This document shows positions 12,056 to 23,410 of a stretch of DNA of 64,000 nucleotides, piece after piece. Within the stretch, counting starts at the first letter, position 1, and the number at the start of each line of letters is the position of its first letter. The notes under the pieces were generated by a model, which was not told where the DNA came from, did no database searches, and worked only from the letters and a program-made list of their open reading frames with translations. Source of the stretch: Kitagawia praeruptora (taxonomy: Eukaryota; Streptophyta; Magnoliopsida; Apiales; Apiaceae); contig CM075347.1 in the NCBI GenBank assembly GCA_037693485.1, forward strand, positions 137,238,501 to 137,302,500, written 5' to 3'. A program made the position numbers and the translations under genes.

Positions 12056-14321
12056 TCCTATATATAATTGGCGTAAGGAGGTTTGGATGGTCTGGTCGTC
12101 AGGGGTAAAATGGAACTTCATGAAAGTAAAAATGGGCTATAGAACAAGTTGGGCCACAGTAAAATAAATAGCACATGATAAAACTATGCTAAAACTAATT
12201 TAACAAACAACTAACAACTAACTAAAGATATTTTTAATTTAATAAACAACAATACACTAAAATAAATAACACATGATGAAACATAAAAAATTAAAATTGA
12301 GAAAATTATTGTTAACTAAAATTAATACAAAGATAATTTAGACTAAAGTTTAAAATATAATTCGAAAAAAAATCTTACAAAAAATACGAGTTTTAAGAAA
12401 ACCTAATTTTTAAAAAAAAATCATAAAACATTCAACTTTTAGATTTTACAACAAACATGTTTTTAAAATTTATATTAATAAAAGTCAATACAAATCAATA
12501 AATTAACATTTTATTATAGTTGTAAATAAATTAAAAAATAATCCGAAAATTCAAAATAAAATAATTAATAGAGAATCTAAATATAATAAGTACAAAAAAT
12601 CCTATAATAATTTAATAATTTAAAATTTAGAAAAATATCAAATTTAATCAGCAATAAAATCTAAAGTAAATTAGTAAAGAATAAAACTAATAAAATATTC
12701 ATCATCAACCGAATTAATTATTATTATAATAGAAAAATTAAAATAAGTTCCAACATGTCTAACGTATATTATATATATTCTAATAAATAGAAGAAAGCAC
12801 ACCAAAAATATAAAATATATGTTAGACTAAATCTTAAAATATAATTTTCAAAAAAATCGTTTACCAAATAAAAGTATTTTAAGAAAAGTATTATTATAAT
12901 AAAAACATTAAAGATTCTATTTTTAGGGTTGACAACAAAAATATTTCTAATATTAACAAACAAGGATAAAATAGAAAAAAAAAAGAATAATTAAAAATAA
13001 GTTGCAAATTCATTCTTTGTATATAATAAACAAGTAAACAAAGCATATCATAATTTCAATTCAAAAATAATTTAAAAAAAACAAGAATGTCCATTTAATT
13101 ACAAAACAAAAAAGAAGTTTTTAAGAAAATATATGATAAATAATATAATAAAAATGTAATCAAGAAACATGTCATAATTGGAAATGACACAAAAATTCAA
13201 CAAAATATATTCTACAAAGCAAAAGTCAACTCAAATCCAAATGTAGAAAACTAAAATAAACAATAAACTTTAATATAATGCAGTTAAAACAAATATATAC
13301 GAATACAAAAACATAAAAAATAGTACAATTTTTTTTAAAAAAGTACAAATGTATGTGTGTTCACAATTATTTAATGAAATATACATATATAAACAACAGT
13401 TAAACCAATAAGTTCCCACATGTTTCTGGTATATATATTCTAATAAAATTGAAGAAAACGCCCCAAAAAATATGAAATATTAAAATATATGTTAGGCCAA
13501 ACATTAAAATATAATTTACAAAAAAAAATCGTTACCAAATAAAATTGTTTTAAGAAAAAGTTATTTTAATAAATTTCATTAAAGATTCTATTTTTAGGTT
13601 TGAGAATAAAAATATTTTCCAAAATTTAAATTTAAAATATGTGAGCACAAATCAACAAATAAAAAAAATTCTTACTTTGCAATTAAAAAAATTAAATTAA
13701 GAAAACTGAACACAATTAAATAAATGAACATATTTTAAATTAGAAAGCAATCTAAAAACCAAGAAAATAAATTTATATTAATATCTAAATGTAATACAAC
13801 ATAAAAACCTATTAAATTACTTTAAACAAAAACACATAATAAACACGCAAGAATATAAAATGAACATGAAAAAAAAAATCAATATCCAAACAAATAAAAA
13901 AATTTAATACCACACATATTTCAAGAAAAGTTAAAAAATACCTTTAAAAACTATAAAACTACTATAACAAAAGATTTAAAAATTTTAAGAAAAATAAAAA
14001 ATAAATTATTACACGAATATAGTGCCTATATGTTTCAAGTATATCATATGTAATCTACTAAAATCAAAAAATCAGAAATAATTATGAAATACTGAAAAAT
14101 ATGTTAGATTAAACTTTGAAATTTAAATTATTGAAAAACCATTTACAAGAAAAAGAAACAAATGTTTACTTACAAACCATGTAACATATGTATTATTATC
14201 ATTAAAAGTAAAAACAAATTATTCAAATATAAAACTTATTTTTCATAAAAAAAATTAAATCAAAAATTACACTACAAAATATTAATAAAGTTACCCATGC
14301 ATCGCACGGGTATAAAGCTAG
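12056..14321 (+). mobile_element. Non-autonomous Helitron, 2266 bp
   Basis: It starts tcctatatataa after host A (12055) and ends with hairpin cccatgcatcgcacggg (14294-14310), tataaag, then ctag (14318-14321) before host T. The paralogous locus at about 54685 is the unoccupied site: its aaaacatatatatatatgg equals the joined flanks here apart from one T. No target duplication is present, as expected. The interior is extremely AT-rich with no ORF of note and holds diverged repeats of about 0.6 kb (around gttag.c.aaa at 12823, 13492 and 14102). Confidence 0.88.
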
Positions 14322-14422
14322 TATATATGGAAACATAAATTGGGTTTGTTGAGCCAAGATAAATTTCAGTTGAGTGCTACCTTCTGTAGTTAGCGAGCTA
14401 GGTAGAGTAGTAGGAGATAGAG

Positions 14423-15609
14423 TCAGAGGCTATACTTCCTATTTAGAAAGGCATTGTATTGTTCTTTGATGGAGTGCAACTCCATATCAACTTCTTCCAT
14501 GTCCTTCCTTTCCCCTGGAGTTTGCGCGGAACATGCAATGCCAATTCTTAGTATTGAAGCAATACACGTTAGCATTGCCTGTTCTTCTTCTTCTCGTTCT
14601 TCATATATTAATATTGGATCCACAATCACATGTACTTGGTATAAATCCGTTCGAACAAAGTTGTGTATGTCCAAGCCTTATGCAAACATTTCATCAGTTG
14701 GTCTCCTCCCAGTGAACAGTTCTAACAGTAAGATGCCATAGCTGTAAACATCCCTTTGTGTTGTTGTGGCACCACCCATACCATATTCTGCAGCTACAGT
14801 AATCATAAAATATTTTATGTATAAAAAATTTACCAGGAGGAACGTAGCCAATAGAACCCTTAACCCCAAGAGAAGTACTTTGATTCCCGTTCAAGTTATC
14901 CGCTGATCCTGGAAGAAGCTTTGCCAAACCGAAGTCACTAACATAAGATACCATATCATTGTCAAGAAGAACATTGCTTGGCTTTAGATCACGATGAATG
15001 ATTGAAATGTGGCATTGGTGATGAAGATAATATAGTGCAGAAGCAACATCAATAACAATATTCCGTCTTTGAAGCAGGTTCAAGTTCCTTGGTTGATTTT
15101 CTTCTCGATCGCCAACTGGATGCAACCACGTTTATACATTTCCATTAGGCATGAACTCGAAAACAAGTGCTTAAAGTCGTTACCTTGAAAATCCGTGCTA
15201 GAGCAAGACGTGATGATCTTAACGAGATTACGGTGACGAATACTACGCAATGATTCACACTCCGCATTGAATGTTTTTAAAGATCCTCTCTGTTGAAGCT
15301 TGAAGACCTTCACAGCAACAATCAATCTGCCCTCGTCTAGAATCCCTTTATAGACTCGTCCAAAACTACCGTCACCAATCAAATTGTCTGGGGAAAATCC
15401 ACCCGTTGCTTGAAGAAGTTCACCATAAGAAACTTTGAGATATGGACTCCTCGAAGAGTTTGAAGAAGATGTGTTTTGTGGTTTTTTCTTCATATAAATT
15501 ATAAGATAAATGAGGAGCCCAAGGACAGAGAAAGAGAATTGGTAGTATGAAACCAAGAGACCTCTTTTTGGTGGAATGATCGAGTCGGCATGCCACCAAG
15601 TTCAGTTCT
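14423..15609 (-). pseudogene. Kinase-only pseudogene of an LRR receptor kinase
   Basis: Truncated paralogue of the gene at 54786-57897, on the same strand. It keeps the transmembrane/juxtamembrane part and the two kinase exons (GDGSFGRVYKG, IIHRDLKPSNVLL, VYSYGILLLELFTGRRP). Damage relative to the paralogue: the whole signal peptide and LRR ectodomain are missing; a one-base deletion near 15171 shifts the frame; a GAA-to-TAA change gives a stop near 14676 (MFA, then stop, then LDIHN); one codon is lost near 14640; the intron is shortened. Downstream, the homologous flank is split by the Helitron. Confidence 0.9.
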
Positions 15610-16020
15610 CTTATATCCGCTGCACAAGTGTTAGGGAACACTTGGGGTAAGGCACATGGTGTGGAAAATTCCTGGTCTACGGAGCAAGAAAATGGATGAG
15701 GTATCTATCAAGACAGACCAAGTCAAATCAGGCCCTAACAGATTATCAATTGAGCTATTTGAAAATGTAACTCAAAAGCATAGGATTTCTGCTCAACTTA
15801 TATATAAAACTGTGGTAGTTTAGGGTAAGATGCACATGGTAGATACAGTAGTAGAGAAGTTGCACAAAAAATATTCTTTATTTTTTGGATACTAGGGACA
15901 TAAAGTGCATAGATTTTAACTCCTTATTGTACTTCAAGAGTTTTGATGAATTACAGTATGTGAAGTTTTTAGTTCAAACTACTGCTAGTATTGTAGAAAC
16001 AGAAAATGTAGCTAGTTATA
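15610..16020. repeat. Flank shared with 59175-59600 (segmental duplication)
   Basis: From cttatatccgc onward this is about 90% the same as 59175-59600 by eye. It continues the receptor-kinase duplication on the far side of a 3.1-kb deletion. No coding feature recognised. Similarity stops near agctagttata. Confidence 0.8.
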
Positions 16021-16512
16021 AGGAGTAGGATAGAAAATATTGAGGAGAGACTAAAGACATTAGCAGTCATGTTTGGCAAAAAGGAGATTCCAATGTTTGA
16101 TTTGAAGTATATTAACTCAAGTAGTCATGAAGAGAAGTTGGAAAAGGTTGCTTATGTAAAGAAGCATGATTCACTAGGGGAGTATATTACATTTCAACCT
16201 GCAGAAGGAGCCAAGACTATAATGTTCAAGAAGGATCTCACAGATGTTGTTCATAATTTGATTGTTCTTAGAGCCTTGTATACTATTACCAAATTTTTGT
16301 GGTAAATACATTCAACATGCAGCTGAAAACAGGAGTAGGAAAAGTAATAATTTCAGAGGAAGAAAAGCTTCTGGAATAATTTTTGAAGAAAAAAAAAAAG
16401 TACAGAAGAATACCATAATAATTTCTTCTCTGATTTTGATCTCTTCAATGGCTTGAAAAAAATTCTTGTCTGACCATTATTTCTTCAATCAGGATTGCAT
16501 TTTCTAGAGCAT
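16021..16512. other. Unassigned stretch with a short open frame
   Basis: A plus-strand ATG frame at 16069-16305 (78 codons, lysine-rich, no known motif) could be a remnant of a transposon polyprotein. It lies between the duplicated flank and the minus-strand ORF at 16513-17160. Nothing else recognised. Confidence 0.35.
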
Positions 16513-17250
16513 CTACTGCATCTTGCAGTGATTGTAGAGGATAACCTTTGATAAACTTGAGTCCGATTCTTGAGGTTGCTCCATTTTTCTTTTGAACTCA
16601 ACCCTGTCAGGGTCTTTGAAGACTCTGCATTTTCCCAACCTCCTCAGCTCTTCAGACATTCTTTCAATCTCTTCATTTTTTTTAATCTTCTTTTCTGCCA
16701 TTTCCTCCTTCTTCTTCACCTTGTCAATCTTTTTCTGATATTTTCTTGCCAAATACTCAGCTAACTCAACCATTAGTAATTTGTTCACCATAATTGTCTT
16801 ATCATAAAGGCTGATTACCCTTTTGATGTCATGAGTGGTTGATTTTGAGCTATCATGGTAGAATTCCCTTTCTTCTCCATCAACATTGATCACGAACATT
16901 TTCCTGTCCCTTAGCTCAACTTTGCATATCCTATTTGCCCTCCATTGCTTGATTTTTACTTTATCAATTACTGCTTCTTCTTGGATAGGCTGAATAGGCA
17001 AACCCTTGTCAAGAACAACCAGTTGTTTTCTCCACTTTGGGCATCTGACTAGAGAGGAACTAGCAGAATGCTTGACTTTCATTTTGATGGCTCCATTCAC
17101 TGGAATCTTTTTCACTGGCTCCATTTTAATTTCCGTCCTTGTTACTCCATTTGCAGTCACCTTGACAAGATGTCGTTTTGGTGACTTGATTTTGGGAATT
17201 ATAGCAGTTTCAGAAATTGTTGATTTTACACTAGTACCCTGAATATTTGT
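16513..17250 (-). CDS. Unrecognised charged, coiled-coil-like ORF
   Basis: An open frame of at least 215 codons that stays open toward 17250 without a clear ATG, so it is probably a fragment of something longer. It is rich in Lys and Glu; the C-terminal half (KKEEMAEKKIKKNEEIERM) should form a coiled coil. There is no signal peptide or membrane segment, and I do not recognise the family. The isolated setting, missing start and neighbouring repeats make a transposon-derived origin more likely than a host gene. Confidence 0.4.
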   Translation of the reverse strand, partial: TNIQGTSVKSTISETAIIPKIKSPKRHLVKVTANGVTRTEIKMEPVKKIPVNGAIKMKVKHSASSSLVRCPKWRKQLVVLDKGLPIQPIQEEAVIDKVKIKQWRANRICKVELRDRKMFVINVDGEEREFYHDSSKSTTHDIKRVISLYDKTIMVNKLLMVELAEYLARKYQKKIDKVKKKEEMAEKKIKKNEEIERMSEELRRLGKCRVFKDPDRVEFKRKMEQPQESDSSLSKVILYNHCKMQ

Positions 17251-18044
17251 AGGTATACTAGGATAAATATCAACAAAATATTCAATAAAAATAAAATAAA
17301 ATAAGTAAAGGCATCATTAGCAAGCAAGGCCTTTTCAACCATGAAGGAATCGAGTGTTATTTCAGCTTTCTTTCTTTGTTGGCCATTCCTTCTTGGGTTG
17401 CATCTCTGTGATAAAAACCAATGCAGCTGGGTAGCCGTACAAGTAAAGATGGATTTGATTTAATTATGTCAACATGACAACTTTAGCTAATCATGTGATT
17501 CAAAGATAAGCCCCATGATAATTTGAGAATTAAGCTTCTTCATAATCGTATTATGTTTCAGAGAAGCCAAGTTAATTAAGTATTAGGTAATATGTAGAAT
17601 GATATCTCTGTGTATGTACGGTGAGTTAACCTACAAATCTGGCATTAGGATATGGAAGAAGACTTTCAAATAACTAAGAGTAAACAATAATAAGCTGCAT
17701 GCAAAAACTATCACTGTACAGGAAAAGACATTAATCAATGAAGCGACGGTAAGAAAAGCATAGGCAAAGTGTTGAGCATGAGAAGCTACTCTGCCTGAAA
17801 TATTGTAATTGCATCCAAATCATATAAAATCAGCTTTTTGCTTATTATCCATTCTTCACAACTTTATAGTACTATGAACCCTCCCCATACTCTCAAGATA
17901 TCAACATTTGTTATCACATTGTACTAACCTCGATATCTCCATAGTAAGACATCATTATCGCCGGAAGCATCAAATATGCAGTAATAAGAGCAAGAGTAAC
18001 AATATATCCTTTACTAGATAGTAACTCCTAATTATTAGGGGATC
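17251..18044. other. Intergenic between the charged ORF and the F-box gene
   Basis: A 40-codon ATG frame at 17340-17462 (plus) starts with a hydrophobic segment that could be a signal peptide (ISAFFLCWPFLLGL), with two Cys after it. It is too short to call a gene. No repeat recognised. The 3' UTR of the F-box gene probably lies at the right edge. Confidence 0.35.
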
Positions 18045-19069
18045 TTAAATTACAAATATATTTTGACAATTTTTTGGTCTGATTTCCATTCCGTGAAGAT
18101 AGATGCCACCTTTGGGTTCCCCAGTTTTGATTTCACTCAAGCACATCTTCAGTTCCCTGTTGTCACCACCACCATCCTTGTTGAAGTAGTCGCCCAACTC
18201 AAGTTCATAACATACATAATTTATCTTTCTTGGATACTGAGGGCCACTTAATACAGGCATATCTGGTGGCTTACATCTTAAAATCGTCGTACGTCCTTGA
18301 TACTCAAAAGGCATGAACGGTATGTAAACAATCCTACTGTTGCTTTCGCACCCACCATCAATCCCGACAGAAGTTTGTAATGGTTCTTCTTCCCCAAATC
18401 CGTTAAAATCACCAGATGCCGAGAAATCAAAACAAAGGTAGGCAGTATAGAGTGTATTGGGGGACAGTAGTGAAGTGCTTATCTTTCCCTCAATCTTAAA
18501 AGGCAGAGTTAACTCATAATAAGAATATTGCCCAGTCCAACCATTTGGCTCAGGTATCGACAGCTTCCCGGGTACTAGGAAAAAACACTTGTTCCCGCTG
18601 AGCCTGTCTAACCAAAAGTACTGCTTGATTGACAACAATTAGAATCGAAGTTAGTATATAACTAATTTGCACAATTAAAGCAAATTAAAGCAATTCCAAG
18701 TAAAAGTTCCTAGTAGTTTAGGTTAAAAGATGAAATAATTACCATATCACCGTCATCAATGATTAAAGGATTGACTGAAAGAAACATATACAAATCCTTC
18801 TTGGTAGGAAAAGCCTGTAGAGTATCTGAATCAATCTTTTCCCAGGGATCCTCAACATTTAGCCAAAAATGTGACGGAATTCGCTTTACCCGCCGGGAGA
18901 TGAGGTCAGCCGGCAGAAATCTCTCCCAAACATGGTCAGTTTTTGCGGCTGAGCGGAACTTTCTGGACACAATTGATAGCGTCCCACACACATCCACAGG
19001 GCTGGTACGTGAGACAATTTCTTCTATCAATTCTTGTGGTAAGACATTCATCCCCGAGACATCACCCAT
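18045..19069 (-). CDS. F-box protein PP2-B type (F-box plus phloem-lectin domain)
   Basis: Two exons: 18743-19069 (109 codons) and 18045-18620 (192 codons with stop), joined in phase 0 by GT/AG, giving 300 aa, the usual size for PP2-B proteins. Residues 5-50 form the F-box (LPQELIEEIVSRTSPVDVCG), followed by the family's VWERFLP and FPTKKDLYMFLS. Exon 2 is a complete PP2 domain starting YFWLDRLSGNKCFF, with YELELGDYF near the end. By family knowledge it would be the substrate-recognition subunit of an SCF ubiquitin ligase whose PP2 domain may bind glycans. The start was chosen at MGDVSGM because it aligns with the family; an upstream in-frame ATG at 19159 is possible. No damage seen. Confidence 0.9.
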
Positions 19070-19642
19070 TAGATCTAAATATGTGTGTACTGTATTCACT
19101 GGTAAGGGCCAGCGAGGTAGTAGAGATTTCACAACCAGAGTACTTCTGTATATATACAAGACAAGCGAGTTACAGGATTAGCAAGAAATAGAAGACTGTT
19201 GGTATTTGTTATGTACTAGAATCTATGATTCAATAGGATTTTTCATTCTTAGCCAGAGAGAGGCATGATATGCAAACAATCCTGTTTTGATTTGATAGTC
19301 ATCTCTCCTGACACAAGTTTCTAAAGGTTAATCATAATATTAATCTAAGTAAAGAGAACTTATGAAATTAAACAGAATGTACACGAAGTCAACCATGAAG
19401 TGCTCATCTTTTTGTAAATTTCAAGATTTAACCACAGCATAAAGTTCAAGTGTTTGGCTGGAATTTAGATCCATATATGAAGGTATATTCTCATTATTAC
19501 ATATATTATATATAGCATACATATTCTACTGCATGTAAATAATTCATAATCCTTAGAAAGAATTTATTCAGACACAAATATGAGAAGGAAACCGTCCACA
19601 ACAATTGTACTTTCGAAAAAAAAAAGTTAACTAAAACAATTA

Positions 19643-19901
19643 TTCCCTCCGTCCCTAAATATCATTCCTGTTTTGACTGGACACGTTTGCCAATACACAC
19701 TTTTGATCGTTAATATCTTCAATTTCATATTAGTTTTAAATATAAAAACTTCACTGTATTAGAGTACTCATAAATACGAATCCAACAAGATCACTCATGA
19801 CTATATTTGATCTTATAGATTAAACGTAAATTAGTAATTTGTCTCATGTTATGAACAATCCCGACATTTCAAATAGGAGAAACAAAAAGACACAGAGGGA
19901 G
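19643..19901. mobile_element. Stowaway-like MITE
   Basis: Left terminus ttccctccgtccc after TA (19641-19642); right terminus cacagagggag before TA (19902-19903). 259 bp, non-coding, upstream of the F-box gene. Confidence 0.8.
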
Positions 19902-20067
19902 TAACTTACAACGGAAAAGAAAGGATGCCAAAACACTAAATAATTGGAAAATAATTATTTAGTTTATTTGTCTTACATTCAAGTTTTTTTAGTGGTATAC
20001 TGACTAAATCATATTACAACGGAAAAGAAAGGATGACGAAACACTAAATAATCTAGTTCAAACTGAG

Positions 20068-20335
20068 CTTGTCTAACCAAAAAAACTGCTTGAATGTAAG
20101 ACAAATAAACTGAGGTCAGTATACCACTAAATAATTTGCACAACAAACGACAACATCTTTCTCTTTGGGTCGTTGATCCAAATATAATTATAACATTTAA
20201 ATTAGTTCAGAAATCATAATTAAGTTCCAAATAATTATCAGAAACACAAATGAGTTACCATAGCTCCATCACCAATGATCTTCTTAGTAGGAAAAGCCTG
20301 TAGTGTGTCTGAATTAATCCTTTTGCAGGAATCAT
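20068..20335 (-). pseudogene. Relic of a second F-box/PP2-B gene
   Basis: At 20258-20335 the minus strand encodes SDTLQAFPTKK and ends in ATG followed by a donor, as in exon 1 of the gene at 18045-19069. At 20068-20088, after an acceptor, it encodes FFWLDKLS, the start of exon 2. The rest of both exons is gone. Probably a decayed tandem duplicate. Confidence 0.75.
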
Positions 20336-21405
20336 ATACATATACATATAATAATAATAAAAGAGGGGAAATTAGAGGGAGGGGGAGAGAGCGAGAGAGA
20401 GAACGAGAGGACGAGAGAGAGAGAGCACCTGTTGTGAACCAACAATCAATTTGAAGTCATCGTCTACCTCGGATGGTGGAATGATCAAAGGTTTATTCGT
20501 GAGGAGAACCTCATGTCGGAGTAGTTTTGCTTTACTGGACAAAGCTGTAAAAAATTTATTGGGCCGTTGATATGAGGTGATTGGATTTTGGCCCAGTGCT
20601 TTACACATATATTTAGACCCAAATCACCTCCAATAGACTACAGATTCATTCATGTAAATGGAACTCAACAATGAAATCGAGGAATGTATTGAATATTTTT
20701 ATTCACTTAATTCTTTTATTAAAATTCAGTCGGAATGAAATAAAAATATTATGTCATTTATAGGCGAAAGATATTATAATAAAATATTTTAACCGTTACC
20801 GTTAAATGATTAGAGGGTAAAGATGGAATTAATTTATTTATTTCGGGAACTAAAATCTAAAATATTTTAGGAAATTAGGAAGTATTTTTAAAAAGTAATA
20901 ATTTAGAAAACTCTTACAAATAACTATAGTTAAAAATAATACACTTCTAATATAGTAAGGTTATATTTGCGAGCCATAACAAATATATACAACTTCTAAA
21001 ATGACTACTACTACGAACAAATTATTGGATTAGAAAGTATAATAATTGGATAGAATATAATGCAATTAATTTTTCTAAACATACACTGCATGTTGTTGAA
21101 TTATAGTAGACGTTTAAAATATCAACATGTATCTGATATGTTTTCAAGTACCGGTGAAGATTTGGTGGGTAGTGAAGATTTGGTGGGTAGTGAGCAGGTG
21201 GTGTCTCGTTTGAACATGCTTTTTTCTTGTTCTGTGAAACATACTACCCGTTAATGTATAGTTTATTGTTGCTATAAAGGAACATGTTATTTACATTTGT
21301 AAATCACAGTCTTTGCAAATTTAAGTCATCGGTCACTAATTACGAAAATGTTGATAGCATCAACGATTGTCCTCCTCTTCCAACACTCCTCCTGTGTTCC
21401 ATCAC
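20336..21405. other. Intergenic with GA microsatellite, no clear gene
   Basis: A (GA)n-rich tract spans about 20370-20428. A minus-strand open frame (20372-20608; PLIIPPSEVDDDFKLIVGSQQ, then a possible donor) may be an exon fragment, but I do not recognise it. A 19-bp unit gaagatttggtgggtagt is duplicated at about 21157-21192. Confidence 0.4.
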
Positions 21406-21721
21406 CACCTGATGATATAAAGGATGTATATGATCATCTACTTTGTCTACTCATGCACACCAACTTTTTGCAGTCATGCAAGTCGCTCAGTTTGTGTCTC
21501 TCCTCTTCCCGAGGTTTTACACAAACAACTTTTCAATACATGGACTCTTCCACAGTTCACTGATGAATTGGTTGGCTTTGTTTAGTTGGGGCGCGCAAAC
21601 TATCGCCGTAAATATTAGTTGGCCTTTGAGACACAAATTGAGCGACTTGCAGGACTGCAAAAAATTGGTGTCCATGTCTGGACAAACTATAGATGATCAT
21701 ATACATCCTTTATATCAGGTG
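21406..21721. repeat. Inverted duplication, 95-nt arms and 127-nt loop
   Basis: Left arm 21406-21500 and right arm 21628-21721 are reverse complements at roughly 88% identity with one 3-nt and a few 1-3 nt bulges. A transcript of either strand would fold into a long hairpin. Arm sequences look like gene-derived DNA but I cannot name the source. Short open frames across it are not convincing genes. Confidence 0.8.
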
Positions 21722-22575
21722 ATGACGTGGTGGTCTGCGCGTTTTCGCAACTAAACCAAGCCAACCAATCTCTGATGAAGTGGAAAATACCTTTGCTTGT
21801 TTTTTTTTGAGGTTAAGTGTTGTGAAATTTTAATCTAACTTAATATATTATCATTACTATCATCATCTCTCGTATACTTAATATAACCTTTTGGGTGTGC
21901 TTTCTGTTTTGTGAATATTTTTTTTTTGGGCGTGCTTTCTGTTTTGTGGAGCGTTTTGTAGGGTGAATTATCTTTGGCGATCGATATCTGTCAAATTAAA
22001 TCATGTTGATTACTTCATAAAATTGACGCTACTCTATTTTTAATTGTTAGGTTTTGAGTTAACGGCCAACCAGATTATCTGCTAGCTGTCTATCTCATTG
22101 TGAAAGATTTTCTTAATTCTTAGCCTTCTATGTAACAGTAGTTAGCGGTGATTTTTAAGGCAGATTAATGTAATATCTTGTAAAAAAATGTAAACATGTC
22201 TATGTAATATTGCAATGAACTTCATCATTTCAGTTTTAGTATGGAACAAGTAGATTCTTGCATATTTTAGCTTTAATAAGTTGCTTCTTGCATATTTTAA
22301 CTCTTGAAAAGGTCTAGAGCTTAAAATACATATTACAGTTGGGAGAACAGTATAAAGCTTGATTTTAAGTATGATTAATTATTACTCAAGTGTAAAGCTC
22401 GATTTAAAGTATGATTTTTTTTTTTGGAAGGGACGATTTTAAGTATGATGATTATGATGTTCGTCATATAACAGTTATTGAGTATCATTGAGATGTTGAT
22501 TATAGAGTTTAATAGTAGTTGTGATCAGCAAGTCAATGTGAATTCTTTGGTCTTTGGACATGATCAGATAGTTTT
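21722..22575. other. Intergenic, nothing recognised
   Basis: AT-rich sequence with short repeated phrases (tgctttctgttttgtg twice near 21900-21950; gatttaaagtatgatt near 22360-22450). No gene or element ends seen. Confidence 0.4.
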
Positions 22576-22591
22576 AATAAATGGACTTGTC

Positions 22592-23263
22592 CTCTCCTCT
22601 CTCTCCTCTATCCCTCTCCACCGCTCCAGCTTCTTTTCTCCATCATTTCCGGCGGGGCTTCCACCGGTGTGTCCGGTGGAAAGCCCCAAATTCATTTCTG
22701 TATTTTATTTGCTTTGTCTTGTTTCAATAATCTCCCTTGTGGGGTATGAATTTCTATCCGTTTGTTTTGCTTTGGATTGTTTTTCTAGATCTACATCATT
22801 GGAGCTTCCGGTTTTCTCTCCTCTTCGATTCAAGTTGCACTTGGTGGATTCGAGAGTTAACCGCCTTTCTTATGGTTTCGGATGGCAGATCTAAGTTTTC
22901 TTGGATTTTCTTTTGTAATTTCAATTTGTTATTTTGGCTTGTATTTTGCAGATTGGTTTCTCTCCCTGGTGAGAGTTTGGATGTTCTCTCCTTTGTTTGT
23001 GAGAGTATGATTTCGGATCTAATGAAACAAGTTTATAGGATGTTGCATTTATGGTCGAATATTCAAGCAGCATTAGCCCCAGGTGGAGGTCCAACCGCAT
23101 CGAGTACATATAAATCTTCATACGAGAGGGGCAATATCATCTTCAACAAATTGTCTGATTATGATTTAATCAGTATTTGTTTATGTTTTTCGTTGTTCGA
23201 CTATTTTTGTAGATGTCGTATGACTTATCATTAATGAATGAAATTTTACTCAAAAAAAAATAA
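22592..23263 (+). mobile_element. Poly(A) retroposon (LINE-derived), 672 bp
   Basis: Flanked by a perfect 16-bp target duplication, aataaatggacttgtc (22576-22591 and 23264-23279). It ends in attaatgaatgaaattttac followed by an A-rich tail (23252-23263), like plant LINE 3' ends. The 5' part is CT-rich and GC-richer than its surroundings. No reverse transcriptase or endonuclease motif is present and frames are short, so it was mobilised in trans. Confidence 0.85.
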
Positions 23264-23410
23264 AATAAATGGACTTGTCAAATTAAAATAAAAAGTTACT
23301 GGAGTATAAATAGATGGGATGAATTTTAAGTCCATGCCCCAAAAAAATAGGTCCAAAGTTAACCCGGTCCAAAAATAAATAAATAAGGATGAAACAAAAA
23401 AAGAGGGCCA

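Noticed and set aside
14454..15107. Plus-strand open frames over the kinase pseudogene (and 54817-55107 over its paralogue)
   Set aside because: They are antisense shadows of conserved kinase codons, and several start at TTG or GTG, not used as plant gene starts.
20372..20608. Exon of a known gene with IPPSEVDDDFKLI
   Set aside because: Coding-like, but I could not assign a family or a second exon; left in the intergenic entry.
22478..23234. Protein genes from the two overlapping plus-strand frames
   Set aside because: They lie within the A-tailed retroposon, lack known domains and do not respect its borders.
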